A stretch of DNA of 64,000 bases, taken from assembly GCA_964036045.1 (NCBI GenBank), contig OZ038382.1, forward strand, positions 116,718,429-116,782,428. Reading direction: 5' to 3'. Both the position numbers and the translations under genes were made by a program. A model generated the notes under the pieces. That model made no database searches. It worked only from the letters and a program-made list of their open reading frames with translations, and was not told the DNA's origin. Position 1 is the first letter of the stretch. Each line of letters opens with the position of its first letter. Positions 10,897-22,880 of the stretch are shown in pieces. The stretch comes from Eutreptiella sp. 'Long Island Sound 2002' (lineage: Eukaryota > Euglenozoa > Euglenophyceae > Eutreptiales > Eutreptiaceae).

Positions 10897-11816
10897 AGTA
10901 AGAAAAAGGGCGCTACGGTCACGGCAACAGCGTTGCACTGTACATACAGATGCAGATACAGATACAGATACAGATGGACTGTGGTATGGTGCTGATTTGT
11001 ACAGATGAATATGTCCTTCATTGATTGTCACGCCGCTGGCGGGTCGCGACCAGAGTCTGATTTGACGTATGAAGATAATGTTTGATTTGCCGAGGTCAAG
11101 AGATTATAGATTAGTTCCCGGCTGTTTTGTCATATTTCTGAATTGCCGCAATATTGCTAACTTCTGCATGCATTCATTGCATTCATGCATGTGTGGGGGT
11201 ATTCTTGGTTGGTTAGTTCCAGTGGTCGCACGTAGCAACACACTGTTCGCATGATACCAAAATATATGAGCAAGGATAAAGGTAATGCAAGCATGATATT
11301 GGGTTTGGTGTCACACATCTCCCATGCTTTGTTTAGCATGGAGCCGTGGTGAGCCCAGTTTTGTCCATGGGGGTAGGGCCGTTAGGATCTTGAATGCCTT
11401 GGCCACCGCGACCCGCCGCCGTGGAGAAACAGAAATGGTGGGGCCTTGGCAACAGCACGGCGGCCCCACATTGTCAACAATGACTCGGACATACACGTGA
11501 TGATTTCATTTGTATCTTCTGTGCTTCGCCTTTACTTGCTTGTAGTTTTGTTTGAGTTTGTTTGTTGTGTTTGCGGGTATGACCCTAGGAGTATTTTGAA
11601 TTGAAATATTTTTATGCAAACAATCACATAAATTGTTTTAGATAAATTTTTGCTCGTGTGCACCCCTCCCAAAAATTACATGGTTTTATGAGCCCATTTT
11701 CCAATCTTTGTTTTATAGGTTTTGCTAACCATTGAGTAGTTTAAATATAAGCATTTGGGGATATTCTATAGCAAGTCATAACTTACTACGGAGTCGAGTA
11801 GTTGTCTTTTTCTTTG
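10897..11816 (+). repeat. 5' LTR of element 1
   Basis: 920 bp, starting AGTAAGAAAAAGGGCG and ending CTTTTTCTTTG. The outer 12 bases are imperfect inverted repeats of each other (AGTAAGAAAAAG against ACAAAGAAAAAG on the other strand, counting one base past the end). It contains a short ACAGAT run near 10950-10975 and a CATGCATTCATTGCATTCATG motif region near 11170. It differs from the 3' LTR at scattered substitutions, by eye roughly 4-5%. Confidence 0.85.
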
Positions 11817-11828
11817 TGGTAGCAGAGG
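11817..11828 (+). promoter_or_regulatory. primer-binding site, tRNA-iMet type
   Basis: TGGTAGCAGAGG follows the LTR immediately. It is complementary to CCUCUGCUACCA, the 3' end of initiator tRNA-Met species with an AGCAGAG acceptor stem, as in animals. Land-plant initiator tRNA would give TGGTATCAGAG instead. Confidence 0.75.
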
Positions 11829-11971
11829 CTTGCCTAATTTTGTGGCAAGCCAACAAATTTTAGGACTTTCCTGCGCCGACTCCGGAAAAGCTCTCCTTTT
11901 GAGCGAGGGATCTTTTTGTTGCCTTGTGAGTTTGTGTTACTTGCCTTTGTCTCCGATTTCTTCGTCAACGC

Positions 11972-12178
11972 TCGCGCTTCCGCTTGGGCGCCCAATAAAT
12001 GCAAGGCCGCGCCTCCGCTTGGGCGCTTTAGAAATGCAAAGCGCGCCTCCACTTGGGCGCTTTAGAAATGCAAAGCGCGCCTTCACTTGGGCGCTTCAGA
12101 AATGCAAAACTGCGCCTCCGCTTGGGCGCTTTAGAAATGCAAGGCCGCGCCTCCGCTTGGGCGCTTTAGAAAAGCAAA
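11972..12178 (+). repeat. 35-bp tandem repeat in element 1
   Basis: About six copies of a 34-35-bp unit, 'cgcttgggcgctttagaaatgcaa' plus 'gcgcgcctc', with starts near 11981, 12016, 12051, 12085, 12120 and 12155. A related fragment (cgcttgggcgcc) recurs near 15325. Confidence 0.85.
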
Positions 12179-12417
12179 GCATGCCCCACGACTTCTTTGT
12201 CATGGCCAAGAGTTGCCAAGCACCGGAGACACACCCGGGCACCTTGGTGACTTGCCCCGGGGTTCCCCAGCCCCAATGGGTTTTGTATGCGTGTGTTTTG
12301 ATTGTCCCTAGGGAGTTTGAAATTTTTGGGAAGGTTTATCCCATGAAAACTCCGTTTGGTTAGCTTTAGCTTGTCTTGTTTCCTTTGTGTGGTCTTGTTT
12401 CTATTCCAACCCCGCAG

Positions 12418-12723
12418 TGTCCTCCCGTACTCCATCATTGATCAATTGATGAAGGACGCCTTCGCTAAGACGATGAGGGATGGATGACTTCGACATCCCA
12501 TCAAAAATGTTTTGAAGATGTATGCCACCTTCGTTGAAAACAACACCGCCATCCATGACGAGTTCAATTGAAAGGATGAGCGGTTACTATGGAGTTTCCA
12601 CGCAGGGCGTTATTTCATTGGTACTCCGAGGAGGGTATGGACGTGAGAGGTTTCACGGAGAACGAGTCAAACATGAATGAGTTGCGCACCATGATGCCAC
12701 TTTCGGAAGGAAAAAATTCTTAG
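12418..12723 (+). pseudogene. decayed gag-like ORF of element 1
   Basis: A plus-strand frame from about 12418 has clear coding character (SIIDQLMKDAFAKTMRDG, then NVLKMYATFVENNTAIHDEF). It is broken by TGA codons at 12485 and 12569. After about 12610 coding character shifts frame and continues as [18 protein letters not shown] to a TAG at 12721. The position downstream of the primer-binding site fits gag, but no zinc knuckle or capsid motif is recognised, so the assignment rests on position. A CAG preceded by pyrimidines lies just upstream (12412-12417), which could be a splice acceptor. Confidence 0.4.
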
Positions 12724-13825
12724 GGGAAAGTGGTAGATGCTTGGTAGCCCGTGTCAAGGCAAGCTTGATTGATTTCTTGAAGTCTCAAAAATTAAGGCAA
12801 TTCATTTGCCGTTTTTCCTTGGTGCGTGCATGTGGTTGGCACGTTAGGACACGTTTGTGCTTGCTTTCGTTTGGTCGAATATGCGTTTGTTCGGCTCCCG
12901 TTGTCCACTCTCGCGCAAATTCGTGGGTTGAAAGTTTATGCCTGGATGGTTTTATAGGCACATGTGGTTGTTCCTCCGTGTGCGTTTTGACACGTGTAAG
13001 TTTGTGCACTTTGGTTTTTTTTTGCTGCACGGTGCGCCACCGCTTGCATGCCAAAGATCACGGACGCCCAACACCACTCGTCTTTGGATGTTATGAACAA
13101 GTGCTTTGCCCAAGTTTATGAAGTTTTTGAGTATGCCAATTAGGATGGCGGCCTACCAGTATCGCCAACGTTTCTTGGGCCATGTACCTCAATTGAATGT
13201 GTGGCTGTGCACGGCAATTGTAGTTCAATGTCCGTGTGGCATTGGCGTGACTTGAGTGCATGCGTGAACGCGCACATGAGTGGGTTTTTACGCTAATTTG
13301 AGCATTCTTGGTGTTCATTTGTTTGTGTACAAGCACGGGTGTGAGAATGTGGGCTGGAATGTCACTTCTCGGTGCGTGCGTGGATATGTGCTGGCACGTG
13401 TGGAGTACACTCGTGTGTGGAGGAGTTTGCGTGCACTCTTGCATAGGTGAGTACGAGCAAACCTCAAGTCCACAAGTGTATTTTGATTTGATGATACGCA
13501 GTTCTTGCGATGATACGCATGCAGTTAGCTTTACTACCGTATACCTAGAACTCAAGGTAAGATACAGCCCGATCCACCTGGATGGCTGTGAGACGCCATA
13601 TTCACTGGTTTAGGACTGTTTGTGGATTGTATGAATTTTAGGAATAATGTATGCCTACAGTCGTACTACGTTTGTACTTGGTCTACATTGCCTACGTTGA
13701 GTACGCTGTCATACCAGTCAAGTTCCTTACCTCGTCACATCAGTGTACTTGTGTATATTGACTTGGTATATGTTCTTTTTTTGTGCGTCTGCCTTTATGT
13801 ACCGTCTTTCTTTGTGCAGTCATGG
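12724..13825 (+). other. element 1 interior, no coding support
   Basis: TG-rich sequence with short frames only. No motif is recognised. Confidence 0.4.
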
Positions 13826-15060
13826 TGTGTGGTCACGGTGAAGATAGGGTCAAGGGGTCTTCGAGCTCCAGCGCGCCCCAGAACAGATGGATGGAGCTGA
13901 CCTTCGGAGCTCTTATGAAGCGTTGTTACTGAGCCCGCTCTGATCCGGACGGGTGTCGCCCCTACCCCAACCACCCTGTACTTCGTAACCCTGTTTGGTG
14001 CTGCCGTGTATGCCCAGACCCCGTTTGATGTGCTTGTCCGTGGTGTACAGAATCAAGCCTCTGTCAACCCCGGAATAGCCGCTTCTGTTCAGAAGGTAGT
14101 GGCTCTTGAATTTCCAGGTTGCCCTCACCTTGGTTTGCCGTGTCGGTGGATTTGGTTATCCGTTTTGCTTTCTTGTTTACTGAGGTCCAGAACACCCCCG
14201 GCTGTGGGTTCGCTTGGAAATTCAGCAGAGCGCTTATCTCTGCTAACTGAGCGGTCAACCGTTGCGTTGGGTGATCAGAGAGCGTTTGCTTGTGTCCTAA
14301 TGCGATCAGCAATTTCCAGTGCACACCGAAAAGGTTTGGCCTTCGGAGGATTCACTGGCCATCCATTTACGATTGACAGGTGTTTGATTATGCACTGGAC
14401 AGAGCACGGTGCTTGTTTCCGACGGCGCCTCCAAAAACAAATGGTACAGGACTCCTTTTTTTTTTGCCTGAGTTGCCTGACGCCCGGATTGCCAGACAGA
14501 TGCAAGAGGTCCGCAGCAGTGGTGTTTCACCTTGCCTGGAGTTTCCCGCCGAGAAGAGCAGCCTCGTGTCCAACAACAACAAAGTGAGGTTCCCTGGCGC
14601 GGCCGCTGGTTATTATGACGACCAGTACAGGACCATGTGGACGCTGCCCATGTTCGCCTGCACTGACGCCAGCGACGATTGGCTGCACTTACGCCAGCCG
14701 AGTTTGCCAGCCAAGTTCTGCTGCACTAACGACAACGACAATCGGCCGCACTGGGGCCAGCCAGGCGCTGCACGAGGCCAATGATGGCTGCAAGACCTAC
14801 CCTCAGTGCTGCATTCGATTGGCTACCTACGACTCCGTCAAGCAGGTGCAGGTGATATCTTTCTTGGTTTGGAAGCCTGGTCCGGCTGCTGCTACTTCGT
14901 CCTGCCCTCCTGCGGGGCGATGGCTGGCACCACAGGCGAGAAGGACATGAAGGTCTGGGGCCCCATCGACAACAAGAGGGCGACCTGACCATCAGGTGCT
15001 CAGTGCACGTGTGTCCCCGGTAGGACAACATGGACTCCGACGAGAATCCCAGGGGACCGG
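13826..15060 (+). pseudogene. chain of coding-like fragments in element 1
   Basis: An ATG at 13826 opens a frame to about 13930 (VKGSSSSSAPQNRWMELTFG). Coding character then continues in a second frame through about 14120 (TLYFVTLFGAAVYAQTPFDV), a third at 14380-14784 (DYALDRARCLFPTAPPKTN; later AGYYDDQYRTMWTLPMFACT), and again at 14806-14988 (GDIFLGLEAWSGCCYFVLPS). At least three frame changes separate them. The order suggests one ancestral protein of about 400 residues, aromatic- and cysteine-rich towards its end. I do not recognise it. It may be a structural protein of the element. Confidence 0.35.
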
Positions 15061-17820
15061 GTGTCACCCGGGCACCCCTGTGGGTTAGCCCAGGCACTCC
15101 TGCCAGGCCCTGCCTATTTTCTGGCTAAAATTTTGGGCACCCTTTGCCCTCATTTTTGGGCTGCCAAATTCGGCAAGCGTCTTAGGGAATTTCCTTCCCC
15201 TAGGATAGGTAACGCCAAGCCAGAAGGGGCGGGGGGTTATTAAAGATCAGCTCTTCGGCACGCATTTCCTGTGCGAGGAGACCCCCCCCCCCTTCATACA
15301 CTCGGTGCTTGCGTGGGCGCTTCGCTTGGGCGCCAATCAATCAAGTGTGCCTGATTCTAACCCTGCGCTTCTTTCGCTCCTGCTTCTGTTCCCCTCTCTC
15401 ATTTCATAAAGACTGGATTCTTCATCGAAAATTCTATGGGTAACGTGTGGCCTGACGGAGAGCGGCGTGTTTGCGCCAGTTTGGTCAAATTCCTTTGCAG
15501 CTGTGGTCATGCTGAATGCACCTTGAGTCATTGATTGTTTCTGTATCACTTCTCTGCCCCAGATCCTTGTGCCAGAGCTATGGGGCGTCCTGGTCCGAGC
15601 CCTGTAGAGAGAGTGGACCGTAGGTTAAAAGCTTTACGTCAATGCATTTCCAGGTGGTATGTCACTGCTCAGCAAAGTTGGTGCTCCAGTGTCTGCATTC
15701 CTTTTGCAACCTTCGTCTGTTTACGCCCTGTCACTCGGGTCTGCTTGGAGATGGACATCAGTGCGAGTAGTGCAGACAGTCTGGTGCTCGAGAAGCTTCC
15801 ATTCTTGGTGCACTCACATGGCCCATTGACGCGCATCAGCTACCGGCCGTGAGGCAGGGTGCCCATTTTTCTTTCTAGTTCTGAGAAAGTGTACTGGAGG
15901 TGTTTCTGGGGTAACTGGAAGTATCGAAGTTTTTTTTTCTCATGTCTACGTAGGAAGTCGACATATGTCCATCCCATAGTCCATAGACTGTGTGCCACTG
16001 TGTGTGCCACCCAGTGTAACCATAGCAGCCGGTATTACCACGGGGGTGTAGATCATCCAACGAGCATAAATCTGTATAGCAGCTCAGGAGTGAGTTACTG
16101 TTGTTAGAGAAAACTCCGCTGCAGCCCAGGTTGATGTAGTTACGGTGTATTACGCGTACGTTTACCTAGGAGTGTTACTTAGAGGAGATGACCTGATCCG
16201 TGAGATAGACAGTATCCTACATAAATGAGAACTCCGTGTGATGTAACGTACTAAGACGGAGATACAGATATAGATTTCCAAGCTGAATTTTAGGTAACCG
16301 GTGATTATGACTCAGGTGAATACACACTGTGAGGTGAACAGTACCCAGCTAGTTTGTCTAGTGGAGGTAGTCTGTAGGATACAGAGTGCCCCGTGTCATG
16401 TCCGTGGTGTGCCGATGCGCGGTTGTATTGGAGGTGTATTGGTGCACAGATTTATTGCTCGTGTACTGCATTGATACCCCGTTGTCAGCCCTGTGGTGGC
16501 AAATACAGGCCTTGCCGATTTGAGGCCAGGGGGATGATTGAGACGACCCTCTGATGGTGTCGGTCTGACTGTGCTGGCAATTGTTTGCTTGTGTCTACGT
16601 ATGCCAGCCAGGGTGTGTGTGTGCGTGAGTACCTGTGCGCGCGTGTTCTGCGTCACGAGAGGTACCCCGCGCAAACCCCCCCGAAAGACATTGGCTTCTC
16701 CTGTGGGGGGGAGACTTCACTGTGATTGGGAAGTGTTGTTTTGAGTCTGTTAGTTTAGTTGCAAGTCAGCGAGTGCTTCTTGATAGATCGGTGTCTCCCA
16801 TTTTTTTGCCTTTCTGCAATCAGACAGTGTGTCACTGGTCTACCTGTCTGTGTCTTGGTTGAGGTTGATTGTTTGTCGTTGACCAGATCCGTCGTTCCGG
16901 TTGCAGCACCAGGCGATACGCCACACTAACCCAAAGTTGACCCATGTCATACAGCCATCTGCATCTCATTGGGCATTTAGCCTGTTTGGTTTATGGCCCT
17001 GTTAGCTGGCGCAAACCGGTGACACGCTGTTGTATCCGTGGTGGCAGTGACCGAGAGCCAGTCTGAGCGACTGCTGTATCGAAGTCCGCTGGCCAACCCG
17101 TGATCCTGCACTGTGCACTGTTGCCTTTCGTGCAGTGGTATGGAAGTGGTATGAAGTTTCAATTTTAGTTGTTTGCTTAGTGTTTTGTACCAGCTTACTT
17201 CCTTGTCCTTGGCACAAAAATCAGTGTCGTTCTCGCCTGTGTCTGCGTGTAAAGTGAGGGAGTACCTAGTTATGTATCAACCTTTCGTGACCCTGAGGAT
17301 GGTCATGCCCTCAGGGTAAGGCAGTCTGTGGCAAGGACTGAAGGAATGACGACCCTTCCCCGTATCTGAGTCCGGAAGAAGCCAGAGATTTAGTTTACTG
17401 TCTGTACCTTTTTGGCATCCTTCGTCTGATACGAGGATAGCTGGTAACTGCCTAGTGTGATGCAGGTAGTGGGACAGTTGACTGTAATAGAAGTCCAGAG
17501 GTCAGTGATACCCTACAGGTGACTGAGTTCGTATGCGGGAGATTAACTTAGGTTTGATGGTAATACCCCTAGTTACTCCGATGATTACCGTCATAGCTGT
17601 GTGTACTGAAGCTATTCAGGAATGTAACAGTAGCTACACTGTTAGCTCTACTGTAATGTGCTTAGTGTTCACCTGGAGTGTCAGTCGCTGTGACACTAAT
17701 GTAACTCAGTGGCACCTTAGGACGGTCTGAGCTCTAGGACTTGAACGTCTGTAGTCTTATGCCGCAGCACGCCAGTGTGACCTTCTTCCGTGTATTGTCT
17801 TCCGTCTGTAGGGCCCAGCT
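15061..17820 (+). other. element 1 interior, TG/GTA-rich, no intact ORF
   Basis: Sequence unusually rich in GTA, TAG and TGT on the plus strand, with frames rarely above 60 codons. A coding-like snippet near 16100-16215 (VYLGVLLRGDDLIREIDSIL) is suggestive but too short to call. No polymerase motif is recognised. Confidence 0.4.
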
Positions 17821-18235
17821 ATGGCATTGGGGAAGAGACAATTATTTCTAATACTCTGTTTTTTGTCCCCCTTAAGCCTAGCTGTGGGTGGATGGCTGGT
17901 TTGGTGTGACCTCAGGTCCCTCCTAGTGCCCCCTGGCTGAAGGTCATACTGGATGTAGTGACGACTGTTTTTCTTTCCTCTGTCTCACTCTCCGTTTTTC
18001 TATTTTTTCCCCAACCATGGGCAGGTTGGCCCTCCGTCAGGAGTGGGAAGCCCTGGCGACACCCCCGCTATATGGGGTAGATTGGTTTCGTGTTCGTAAA
18101 CGTTTGCTGAGTTGCCTACGGGATGGAATACAGGTACCAAAGCTTTTGGGCCTGTGCCTGTGTGCGCACTCACTCTGTAGTGTGCTTGGAAGTTATCTTT
18201 TGCTACTTTGGTGGCATTTTGCAATGTTCTTCTGA
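17821..18235 (+). pseudogene. two short hydrophobic ORFs in element 1
   Basis: The frame from ATG 17821 starts MALGKRQLFLILCFLSPL, signal-peptide-like, and stops after about 39 codons. A second ATG at 18017 gives 72 codons (MGRLALRQEWEALATPPLYG) ending in a hydrophobic segment (LGSYLLLLWWHFAMFF). They could be remnants of a membrane protein. No family is recognised and chance is possible. Confidence 0.25.
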
Positions 18236-20943
18236 ATCACTCTGTTCTAGACCCTGTAGTGGTACTGTCGGTACAATGGGCAGATGGGTGGTATAGCAGT
18301 TCGAATGTGTATGGGTGAGTCTGCTGTTACCATTGAGGGAGCTGTGTATGATTCTGCCCTGTGGCTGCTATGATATGTCCTTCCCTAGTTAGCCCACGAG
18401 GCATTTTTTTCGTAGCACCCTGGAGGCCAGTTTGAAGGCCCAGGCATAGTGTACCCGAACTGAGACAGGCCTCAGAGGGGAGCACTGTCGCCACTATTCT
18501 GCAATTGCAATTGCGACTGACTACTTTGTGTGGCTGAAGTACTTGATACCCCGGTGAGTACCCGCACACTGAGTCTCTGTGACCCTGGGAGGACGAGTAC
18601 TCTCACGGTGTGAGCTTATAGGCCATACTAAGCACCACCTAAGTTACATGTGTTTACAACCACTAGGTGAGTGAAGACAGCCTACTATGTACTTGAGTAT
18701 ATTGGCTGTAACGCCAGTACAGGAAGCCCGTGTGTAGAGCAACATCAATGTTGTGGCCGCGGGTGCTGTACTGTGTATTATTACAGGAGTATTGTACGAG
18801 TAACCCTGAGTGTCACAGAAACCGCCTTTAGGTGAGTAACCTCTGGACTCTAGTGAGCATAGATGACTTTACTGTATTGCTATAGCTTAGCCTTAGTCAG
18901 CCAGACAGATAAACCCTTAGGCCTGCAAGACAGCCTACTGCAGGTAGTATGGTTATAGCGCTGTGAGAGCATGACTGAGTAGCAGCCGGACTGAGTAGCA
19001 GCTTGTAGTGAATTTGGGGTAGAGTGTATGTGTAAACATAGAGGTAAGTTTGCCGCACTCAGTGGCCTTGTAATAGATTTCCTGGACTGCCTGGCTCTGT
19101 GATGTGCAGGTAAGTCTTTCTGTCTAGGAGAATGATAGGGATGGGCTAGGGCAACAGCAGGAGGAGACGTACTGACCTCGGGGACCTATAGGGAGAAAAC
19201 AACCCCTTTACCGAACATGTGCATGGAGTCATGACCACTGCACCTCGGGGGGTCTGACTCTGCAGGTCATGTATTCCGCCAACGGTCTCCCAGCAACTCA
19301 GTAGAACCCACCTGCCCCTAGCCAACCTTCTGCGGATGATCAGCAGTAGTGACTTGTTGGTTAATCTGCAGTGTACTGAAGAGGTACGGTCGTACTTGGT
19401 TTGTAAACTGAGGGTCTGTAAAGGCCATCCCCTGCACTTTAGTGCCAGACAGTCAACAGTGGGTCGTCAATAGAGTCTGTTTTTATCCGGATGTATTTTC
19501 CTGTTGAGCGTGTCCTGAAAAGTTTTATGCTCCCGGAATTTGCTTTCATGGAACCTCTGTCTTCAGCTGTCCTGTCTGAGGTTACCATTATCCGTCCTGC
19601 CGTGTTCAGTTTGTGTGACCTTTGTGTGTCCAATTTGATTTTTCGAGATACTGCCCAGGGTCTGTACCCCCCGATGGCTGTGCCACAGTGCGCTCTGCGA
19701 ACCACTTCTGCTGCATCAGGTAGGGTACTGGCCCCTCTGCAGGATGTCCCCTGAAGAAGCGGATGATGCTGCGCTAGGAACCGTTCGTTTGTCCGAGCCA
19801 GGTAAACACTGGAACGCCTGAGCAGCCCTTCATAAAGGTGCAGCTGCCCTGCTGGTGGCTGGTGACGCCGCGCTGCTAAGTGCAGTGCAGGGTGAGCATA
19901 CAGGGAGTATCGTAAGCCAACGGTCAGTTGTGAGGTATGCGTGGAGCCGGGTTGCTGCTGGTGCCTCTGGGAGGCCGACGTGGACTGATTGGGCTGGCAA
20001 CCATCTCGAGGGTGTAGAGTAAGGGATCATCATTTTCTGAGAGACCAGTTTGGCAGCGGTGGCAGTGTTTGTCAATGCGATCACCTTCCTCGGTGTTTCA
20101 GAAGTCTTTGCCTGTGTCAGCCCGCTTTTGGCGTGTTTCAGCAAGTGCGTACCCCCCCCTGGGGTATATACTTGACAGATGTTTCTCATATGCATGCAGT
20201 GCATAGCCCTATGTGGGTAGAAGTCTGTGGACTTGACAGCAAATTGCCATTTTGTTTTTAGAAGCAGGCAGCTGGTATTGTGCTGTGTAAGCCTCGTGAT
20301 TGGCCTGTGTCACTTATGGGGTTTCGGTATGAGTCTCCCTGAGTTCCCCAGATACCAACCTTCCTGTATGTGTATTTTCCCGATGTGTTCGCGGAGACAT
20401 CCGAACTCAGAGGTGGGAAACGGTCGTTGTGGGGGCCTTGATAGCCCTTGGAGGATCTGCCCACCATGGTTTGCATTACCCTGCCACCCATGCCACTTCT
20501 TCAGTGAGCACGTGGGCCAGGGTGACTGATGGTCAGCGTGCTACAGGCCTGGTAACCGTGGTTTCAATCCTCCTGGCCTTGCCAAGCCGGCTGAATACCC
20601 GCAGTTCGAGTTGCGTGAGCTTGACCAGACGTGGGGAAGCCGGAAGCCAGCAAAGCGCTTGACAAGACAGCCAGCTCTTCCGCTGAGTTGAGCACTGTTT
20701 GTCTGCAGACATTCTGTGAGTGTGAAGTTGTTGTTTTTTGGATACTCATGGCCTTATTCCAGTTTCTTCTAGGCTGTCAAATGACAGATAGTCAGTCGGA
20801 CTTCAGTTGTCCAGTGCAGTCGGGTGTTCACTTGTCAGTCCCCAGTCAGCTGTTTGTACAGTCTGTTATGTCCTGTCAGGGTAGTCCTAGCAGTTTACTG
20901 ACCAGCGCCCCCGTAGACACCCCCACTTCCAGTGTGAGGTCTT
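18236..20943 (+). other. element 1 interior, no gene supported
   Basis: Continuation of the GTA/TAG-rich interior. Frames at 19491-19754, 19989-20261 and 20227-20529 are short and lack recognisable motifs. Confidence 0.4.
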
Positions 20944-20949
20944 GGGGGG
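20944..20949 (+). promoter_or_regulatory. candidate polypurine tract of element 1
   Basis: GGGGGG lies directly before the 3' LTR start (AGTAAG). It is the expected location for plus-strand priming but is short. Confidence 0.5.
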
Positions 20950-21344
20950 AGTAAGAAAAAGGGCGCTACGGTCACGGCAACAGCGTTGCACTGTACATAC
21001 AGATGCAGATACAGATACAGATACAGATGGACTGTGGTATGGTGCTGATTTGTACAGATGAATCTGTCCTTCATTGATTGTCGCGCCGCTTGCGGGTCGC
21101 GACCAGAGTCTGATTTGACGTATGAAGATAATGTTTGATTTACCGAGGTCAAGAGATTATAGATTAGTTTCCGGCTGTTTTGTCATATTTCTGAATTGCC
21201 GCAATATTGCTAACTTCTGCATGCATTCATTGCATTCATGCATGTGTGGGGGTATTCTCGGTTGATTACTTCCAGTGGTCGCATGTAGCAACATACTGTT
21301 CGCATGATACGTAAATATATGAGCAAGAATAAAGGTAATGCAAG
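20950..21344 (+). repeat. 3' LTR of element 1, left part
   Basis: Matches 10897-11291 with scattered substitutions. It is cut after CAAG (21341-21344), the target site of element 2. Confidence 0.9.
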
Positions 21345-22274
21345 TGAAGCATTTTCGGCGGGGGTGATGTCCGTGCGTCCACAGAAAAATCGAAAATCCT
21401 TCAACCCATCACCCCAACCTCTCCAAGTACTACATGAAGTCTATTCCAAACTTCGATTCCATTGGAGTTGCGTAAATGGTCTTGGAATCCTTGCTCACCC
21501 CACGGGGAGCGTCTGCGGACACAATCTGGCGTCTATGGACAAAGAGATGGTATATGTAACAAAATAAATGCGTTGACATGTACAATGTATATGTATCACC
21601 TCTAAACTATAAAATAGCTTAGAAAAAAGGACGAAATGAAGGCGACGGCGTCGCCGCCATCAAAAAATCTGACGGCTACGAGGCGTCGCCATCAGGATCT
21701 TCACTGAGATCCTGCCCAAACTGGGCCAAACAGTGGTTTTTGGGCGAAAAACAATGAAATAAAGTGATTTTTGAGCCAAAAACACTCATTTTGCGCGTCT
21801 CCCCCCAACGCGTCGCGTAGCCGACACGACGCGTTTCTGTACCAATTCAACCTACATATGAAAAGGCCCACTGTTGGGCCAGACCATGGGCGTCTGGGCG
21901 ATTCCTGGAATCGCCTCAGCATTTTTTGAAAAATGCGTGAACCTGCTTAACTTCGCAAAAATTGACCTTCGCGGAACGCCGCGAAAAAGGTCACGCTATA
22001 ATCTTTTATTTCTAAAAACGATAAAAAAATAATAAAATTGCCTAAAATCTTTAGAAATCGAGAGTTAAATCCTCGATCTGGGGCTGCGTCGCGCAGGCGA
22101 CGACTGTCGTCGCCAGCCCAAAAAAGACGTAAAATGACGATTTCTGGGGTATTTTACAGAAATCCCACAGAAATCAGGATGCCGTAGCATCCACAGGAAA
22201 ATTCCTGATCTGGCCTGGCGAAGAGCGCCACAGGCTGGGCAGCGGGTATGGGTGAAGCACCCCATACCGCTTCA
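21345..22274 (-). repeat. 3' LTR of element 2
   Basis: 930 bp with 6-bp inverted termini TGAAGC/GCTTCA. About 99% identical to 23257-24187. It contains AATAAA on the minus strand near 22008. Confidence 0.9.
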
Positions 22275-22285
22275 CCCCCCTCCTT
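22275..22285 (-). promoter_or_regulatory. polypurine tract of element 2
   Basis: Minus strand reads AAGGAGGGGGG directly before the LTR's TG. This fixes the element's orientation. Confidence 0.8.
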
Positions 22286-22639
22286 AGAAGCCTTGCCTAT
22301 ATCCGAAGGAAGGCAAGGCCAAGGAGGCGCTCTGACCCCTGCAGTGCCCTGGTTTCAACTCTGATTCAGCAGGACAGTGGGGGGGGGGGGCTTCGTGAGT
22401 AATTTACATGCCACACACATGTAAAAAAAATTATTAGTTTTTTTGATCTTGAAATGTTCATAGGGCAATTGCCCCTCAGGCGACCACACTGGTCCCTGGC
22501 ACTCCTCGTAGCCTCTGGTGACCAAACCAGGGGCGCTGCAGGGCCTTCCGCCCTGACTGATGGCGCTTAGGCGCACATATGGGCCCTTTTTCTCCATGGG
22601 CATGGAAACATAAAAATTCAATAAAGTCGGAAAAAATTA

Positions 22640-22880
22640 TTTAGGGTCAAACCCAAGGCAACGACTTCCTCGCGCCTGAATTTAGGGCCATTTCCTGCCC
22701 AAGGCGACGAATTCCTCGTGCCTTTTAGGGTCGATTCCCAACCCAAGGTGACGAATGAACGCACCTGATTTGGGGGATTTAGGGTCATTTCCTACCCAAG
22801 GCGCCCCACGCCTATTTAGGAAGGGACCTCCCGGAGGGTCAACCAACCCAAGGCGACGAATTAACGCGCCTGATTTGGTT
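22640..22880. repeat. imperfect ~60-bp repeats in element 2
   Basis: The block 'cccaaggcgacgaat' with 'cgcgcctgatttagggtcatttcc' recurs about four times with variable spacing. Confidence 0.6.

Noticed and set aside
16100-16215. Possible reverse-transcriptase YxDD region (VYLG...GDDLI)
   Set aside because: The DD lies in the wrong spacing, no other RT motif is nearby, and the frame closes after ~36 codons.
20540-20600. tRNA B-box-like GGTTTCAATCC
   Set aside because: No A box at proper distance and no T-arm pairing.
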